Shown here: piece by piece, positions 61,141 through 64,000 of the stretch
How positions within the stretch are numbered: position 1 is the first letter of the stretch
Layout of the letters: each line of letters opens with the position of its first letter
From: Chryseobacterium daecheongense
GTDB lineage: Bacteria; Bacteroidota; Bacteroidia; Flavobacteriales; Weeksellaceae
NCBI RefSeq assembly: GCF_003729955.1
Contig: NZ_RJTX01000002.1
Coordinates: forward strand, 744,001 to 808,000
Reading direction: 5' to 3'
Length of the DNA: 64,000 bases
Program-made: the position numbers and the translations under genes
The notes under the pieces: model-generated
Database searches by the model: none
The model's input: the letters and a program-made list of their open reading frames with translations, nothing else
What the model was told of the DNA's origin: nothing

Positions 61141-61156
61141 TACATTACAGCAAAAA

Positions 61157-61645
61157 ATGATAAAAGATAAAGATTTTGAGATCCGTCATCAGGATACGGT
61201 CTGTGTAAATGAAAGCGAACTTAGCCATCGGTGGTATCACCATTTAAAATACCTTATAGTAGGGGTTTTATTCGGAATTGTGTTTGTGAAAGCTGAAGTT
61301 GTCAGCTGGTTTAGAATTCAGGAAATGTTCCGTTTGCAATCCTTTCATATGTATGGGATCATTGGAAGCGCCATTCTGGTAGGAGCTGTTTCGGTGTGGA
61401 TGATTAAAAAATTCAATATCAAAACCATATATGGGGAGTCAATCAGTATTTCTCCTAAAAAGTTTAATAAAGGACAAATTTTTGGCGGACTTATATTTGG
61501 TTTCGGGTGGGCGATTACAGGAGCTTGTCCAGGGCCGCTTTTCGCCCAGATCGGAACCGGTGCTTTGGTTATAATTGTAACATTGCTGAGTGCCATCGCC
61601 GGAACTTGGGTATACGGATATTTCAGAGAAAAATTACCCCATTAA
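61157..61645 (+). CDS. YeeE/YedE-type (DUF6691-like) membrane protein, part 2
   Basis: This is a 162-aa membrane protein of the second YeeE/YedE type, with GFGWAITGACPGPLFAQIGTG (Cys124). It has four to five hydrophobic helices. Together with the previous gene it would make up the two halves of a sulfur-compound channel. The short N-terminal soluble part holds a further Cys16. Confidence 0.88.
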   Translation: MIKDKDFEIRHQDTVCVNESELSHRWYHHLKYLIVGVLFGIVFVKAEVVSWFRIQEMFRLQSFHMYGIIGSAILVGAVSVWMIKKFNIKTIYGESISISPKKFNKGQIFGGLIFGFGWAITGACPGPLFAQIGTGALVIIVTLLSAIAGTWVYGYFREKLPH

Positions 61646-61666
61646 TTTTAATTTCAATAACATCAC

Positions 61667-61698
61667 AATGGCTACAGATTGGCTTCTGTAGCCATTTT
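61667..61698 (+). terminator. Terminator of the sulfur gene cluster
   Basis: A 12-bp perfect stem (AATGGCTACAGA with its complement) is followed by T-rich sequence. Confidence 0.85.
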
Positions 61699-61748
61699 AT
61701 TTTTTTAGTCTCTGAAAAATTGCTAATTTGGACTTCATAAATCTTATC

Positions 61749-62741
61749 ATGGAAAGTAGAAGAAAATTCATAAAAAAATCCGCTGTTGCTTCTTTGGCTT
61801 TAGCGATAAATCCTCTGGACCTGATTGCCAAAGAACCTGTTGAAAGAAAAGGAATTGTAAATAAGCCTATAGTTCTTTCTACATGGAATTTCGGTTTAAA
61901 AGCGAATGAAGAAGCTTGGACGATCCTTGGAAAAAACGGAAGAGCTTTGGATGCCGTTGAAAAAGGAGTTCGCCTAGTTGAACTCGATCCCAATGAAAGA
62001 AGTGTAGGATACGGCGGACGTCCTGACAGAGATGGAAGAGTAACATTGGACGCTTGTATTATGGATGAAAACTATAATATTGGTTCTGTGGCCTGTCTGG
62101 AAAACATCAAAAATCCGATTTCCGTGGCCAGAGCCGTCATGGAAAAAACACCCCATGTTATGCTGGTAGGAGACGGAGCATTTCAGTTTGCAATTTCACA
62201 AGGTTTTAAAAAAGAAAACCTTTTGACTCCGGAATCCGAAAAAGAATGGAAAGATTGGTTAAAAACAAGCCAATATAAACCCATCGTTAATATTGAAAAC
62301 CACGATACCATTGGAATGATCGCATTAGATGCACAGGGAAATCTTTCAGGAGCGTGTACAACCAGTGGAATGGCCTTCAAAATGCATGGGAGAGTAGGGG
62401 ATTCGCCAATCATCGGAGCGGGATTATTTGTTGATAATGAAGTAGGGGCAGCAACAGCAACCGGTCATGGAGAAGAAGTGATCCGAACCGTGGGAACTCA
62501 TCTTGTGGTAGAATTAATGAGACAGGGGAGAAATCCGCAACAAGCATGTAAAGAAGCGGTAGAAAGGATTGTGAAAATCGCCCAGAGAAGAAATAAAAAC
62601 TTAAAAGACATTCAGGTTGGCTTTATTGCCTTAAATAAAAAAGGCGAATATGGTTCTTATTGTATTCAGGACGGATTTAGCTTTGCCGTTCATGATCAGA
62701 AAGGAAACAGATTGGAAAAACCTGAATTTGCTTTACAATAA
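61749..62741 (+). CDS. N4-(beta-N-acetylglucosaminyl)-L-asparaginase
   Basis: This 330-aa Ntn hydrolase cuts the GlcNAc-Asn link of glycoasparagines. The N-terminal SRRKFIKKSAVASLALAI resembles a Tat-type signal, giving a periplasmic enzyme. The precursor self-cleaves before Thr187 in HDTIGM, and the TGHGEEVIR stretch is the substrate site. This matches the well-studied enzyme of Elizabethkingia meningoseptica in length and motifs. The start is the ATG at 61749; the in-frame ATG at 61728 adds nothing sensible. Confidence 0.95.
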   Translation: MESRRKFIKKSAVASLALAINPLDLIAKEPVERKGIVNKPIVLSTWNFGLKANEEAWTILGKNGRALDAVEKGVRLVELDPNERSVGYGGRPDRDGRVTLDACIMDENYNIGSVACLENIKNPISVARAVMEKTPHVMLVGDGAFQFAISQGFKKENLLTPESEKEWKDWLKTSQYKPIVNIENHDTIGMIALDAQGNLSGACTTSGMAFKMHGRVGDSPIIGAGLFVDNEVGAATATGHGEEVIRTVGTHLVVELMRQGRNPQQACKEAVERIVKIAQRRNKNLKDIQVGFIALNKKGEYGSYCIQDGFSFAVHDQKGNRLEKPEFALQ

Positions 62742-62759
62742 TACCCTTAACAAACTCCT

Positions 62760-63317
62760 GTGAAGAAAATAATTATTGCTTCTTTATTTTGTGTCCTTTC
62801 CTGTATGGAAGATAAGAAAGGACCTATACCTCAAATACGGCCTCCATCTGTAAATAACGTTTCGGCCAATAAAACCAACGAATCTGAAGCCGCTAAAAAA
62901 TGGCTGATAAAAAACATTGAAAGTTATTTCCAGGCAGATCCGGGAAATATGGATAAGGTGATGCAAAACATCACTACCAGGGATTACTACAATTATAAAA
63001 CTGATGCCATGAATGTAGATATGGATGTAGATGGAAGCCTCACTTTAAAAGAGTTTCAGGATAAATGGAGAATGAAATTTGATGTTCAGAAAGCAGGAAT
63101 AGGGGTAGGATTTTTAATAACCGGACAGGATTGGGATGAGATAAAAGTTTCAAAATGCGATTTGATTTTGGAGACCCTTGATGATACTTATCTATTTGAT
63201 GTGATTCTCATAGATAAAAAATATGATGTAAAATATCCCATTACAATAAGCGTTATCAAAAATCAGAGCTCTTTTCTGATTGAAGATATATTACAGGAAG
63301 TACCTCAATCTAATTAA
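62760..63317 (+). CDS. Lipoprotein of unknown function, 185 aa
   Basis: The protein starts with GTG at 62760 and a lipoprotein signal (KKIIIASLFCVLSC, lipid cysteine at residue 15). The mature part is about 170 aa with an acidic DGSLTLKEFQDKW stretch that looks EF-hand-like but lies in a region with no second hand. It lies 18 bp after the glycosylasparaginase gene, so it is probably in that transcript. I do not recognise a family. Confidence 0.72.
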   Translation: MKKIIIASLFCVLSCMEDKKGPIPQIRPPSVNNVSANKTNESEAAKKWLIKNIESYFQADPGNMDKVMQNITTRDYYNYKTDAMNVDMDVDGSLTLKEFQDKWRMKFDVQKAGIGVGFLITGQDWDEIKVSKCDLILETLDDTYLFDVILIDKKYDVKYPITISVIKNQSSFLIEDILQEVPQSN

Positions 63318-63331
63318 TTATAAAAGAAAGA

Positions 63332-63994
63332 ATGTCAAAAATAGAAATAGCATGTTTCAATCCCGAATCGGCAATGATTGCCTTTGAAAATGGAGCAGAC
63401 AGAATAGAATTATGTGACGGGCTTAGTGAAGGAGGAACGACTCCCGATTTTGAAACAGCCAGAACACTCCGTGAAAAGATCAATATCCCGATTTTTGTAA
63501 TGATCCGCCCTCGTGGAGGTGATTTTACTTATTCTGATGCAGAGTTTGAACAAATGAAGGACGAATTATCTCAGTTAAAAGCTTTACAGGTAGATGGATT
63601 TGTTTTTGGGATTTTAGATGAAAATGATGAGGTAAATATCGAACAGAATAAAGCTTTAGTTGAACTGGCAAATCCTCTTCCATGTACCTTCCATCGAGCT
63701 TTTGATAGAGCAAAAGACCTTGAGATCTCTTTGGAAAAAGTAATTGACTGTGGCTTTAAAACCATCCTCACTTCCGGACAAAAACCTAATGTCTCCGAAG
63801 GAAAAGAAAACCTGAGAAAACTGGTGGAGCTTTCTAATGGAAGAATCGAAATTTTAGTGGGTGGCGGGCTTCGCTCAACCAATATAGAAGAGATCAGGGA
63901 ATTTACCAAAGCAGGATATTTTCATTCTTCTGCCATTACGGATGGTGGTGCTTTTGCCAATCCGACTGAAGTGGTTGCTTTAAAGAGTAAATAA
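63332..63994 (+). CDS. cutC: Copper homeostasis protein CutC
   Basis: This is a 220-aa TIM-barrel protein of the CutC family. It has the typical start KIEIACFNPESAMIAFENGADRIELCDGLSEGG and the stretches FVMIRPRGGDFTYSDAEF and CTFHRAFDR. CutC was linked to copper tolerance, though its reaction is not firmly known. It is 14 bp after the lipoprotein gene and ends before the window edge. Confidence 0.93.
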   Translation: MSKIEIACFNPESAMIAFENGADRIELCDGLSEGGTTPDFETARTLREKINIPIFVMIRPRGGDFTYSDAEFEQMKDELSQLKALQVDGFVFGILDENDEVNIEQNKALVELANPLPCTFHRAFDRAKDLEISLEKVIDCGFKTILTSGQKPNVSEGKENLRKLVELSNGRIEILVGGGLRSTNIEEIREFTKAGYFHSSAITDGGAFANPTEVVALKSK

Positions 63995-64000
63995 AAACAG

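Noticed and set aside
1..64000. Mobile elements, prophage, toxin-antitoxin, defence genes, rRNA or tRNA
   Set aside because: No transposase, integrase, phage, defence or toxin-antitoxin protein was found among the readable genes, and no tRNA or rRNA sequence was recognised by eye; a tRNA scan would be needed to be certain.

Overview
The window is chromosomal DNA of a low-GC member of the Bacteroidota, most likely class Flavobacteriia and close to Chryseobacterium. Three things point there. Seven secreted proteins carry type IX secretion system (T9SS) C-terminal sorting domains, four of type A and three of type B. The promoters match the Bacteroidota form TTG-N19..21-TAnnTTTG instead of -35/-10 boxes. 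The gene pairs are typical of the group, for example ftsX with a DUF3098 gene and nif3 with a coiled-coil CT398-like gene. The genus is inferred from the look of the proteins; no search was run. I saw no rRNA, tRNA, insertion sequence, prophage, CRISPR array or plasmid function, so this reads as ordinary core and accessory chromosome.

Layout. 1-9.6 kb: the end of a T9SS adhesin-like gene, a voltage-gated-type K+ channel with a small membrane partner, a secreted protein, nif3 with a zinc-ribbon-family coiled-coil gene, a long-chain acyl-CoA ligase, and a two-gene unit for a secreted choice-of-anchor L protein. 10-19.5 kb: acyl-CoA dehydrogenase, a RibD-like reductase, a DUF4349 lipoprotein, prfC, then a plus-strand run (P-loop kinase-like, CPBP protease, rdgB, rnz, TIGR02757, and a DUF1003-like protein with a 7 x 21 bp heptad repeat). 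19.7-28.3 kb: three tandem paralogous secreted proteins with choice-of-anchor L and type B sorting domains. 28.4-35 kb: rsmA, ftsX, DUF3098, uppP, truB, rluF, a helix-hairpin-helix repeat protein, a short orphan transcription unit and a MerR regulator. 35-47.8 kb: a secreted reprolysin-like metalloprotease, an AraC regulator, ccoG, an SMP-30-like lipoprotein, a DbpA-like helicase, rpsA with a structured leader, an EamA transporter, an alpha/beta hydrolase and rplS. 48-64 kb: a secreted purple-acid-phosphatase-like protein, the two CoA-transferase subunits separated by an opposing ABC exporter, DUF4197, a GH20 hexosaminidase, a sulfur-handling cluster, glycosylasparaginase and cutC.

The most coherent functional unit is 57.6-61.6 kb. 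A Crp/Fnr regulator is followed by a TauE/SafE exporter, a metallo-beta-lactamase/double-rhodanese fusion (persulfide dioxygenase type) and two YeeE/YedE-type membrane proteins. A 25-bp element is repeated exactly upstream of two of these genes, each copy 18 bp from a -7-like box, so it is a good candidate operator for the regulator. The most unexplained signal is at 34397-34513: an 8+8 bp palindrome over the -33 box of a consensus promoter, followed about 70 bp later by a strong terminator, with no normal gene between. It may be a small RNA. I found no clear case of an undescribed multi-gene system. The leads listed are modest and can be tested.
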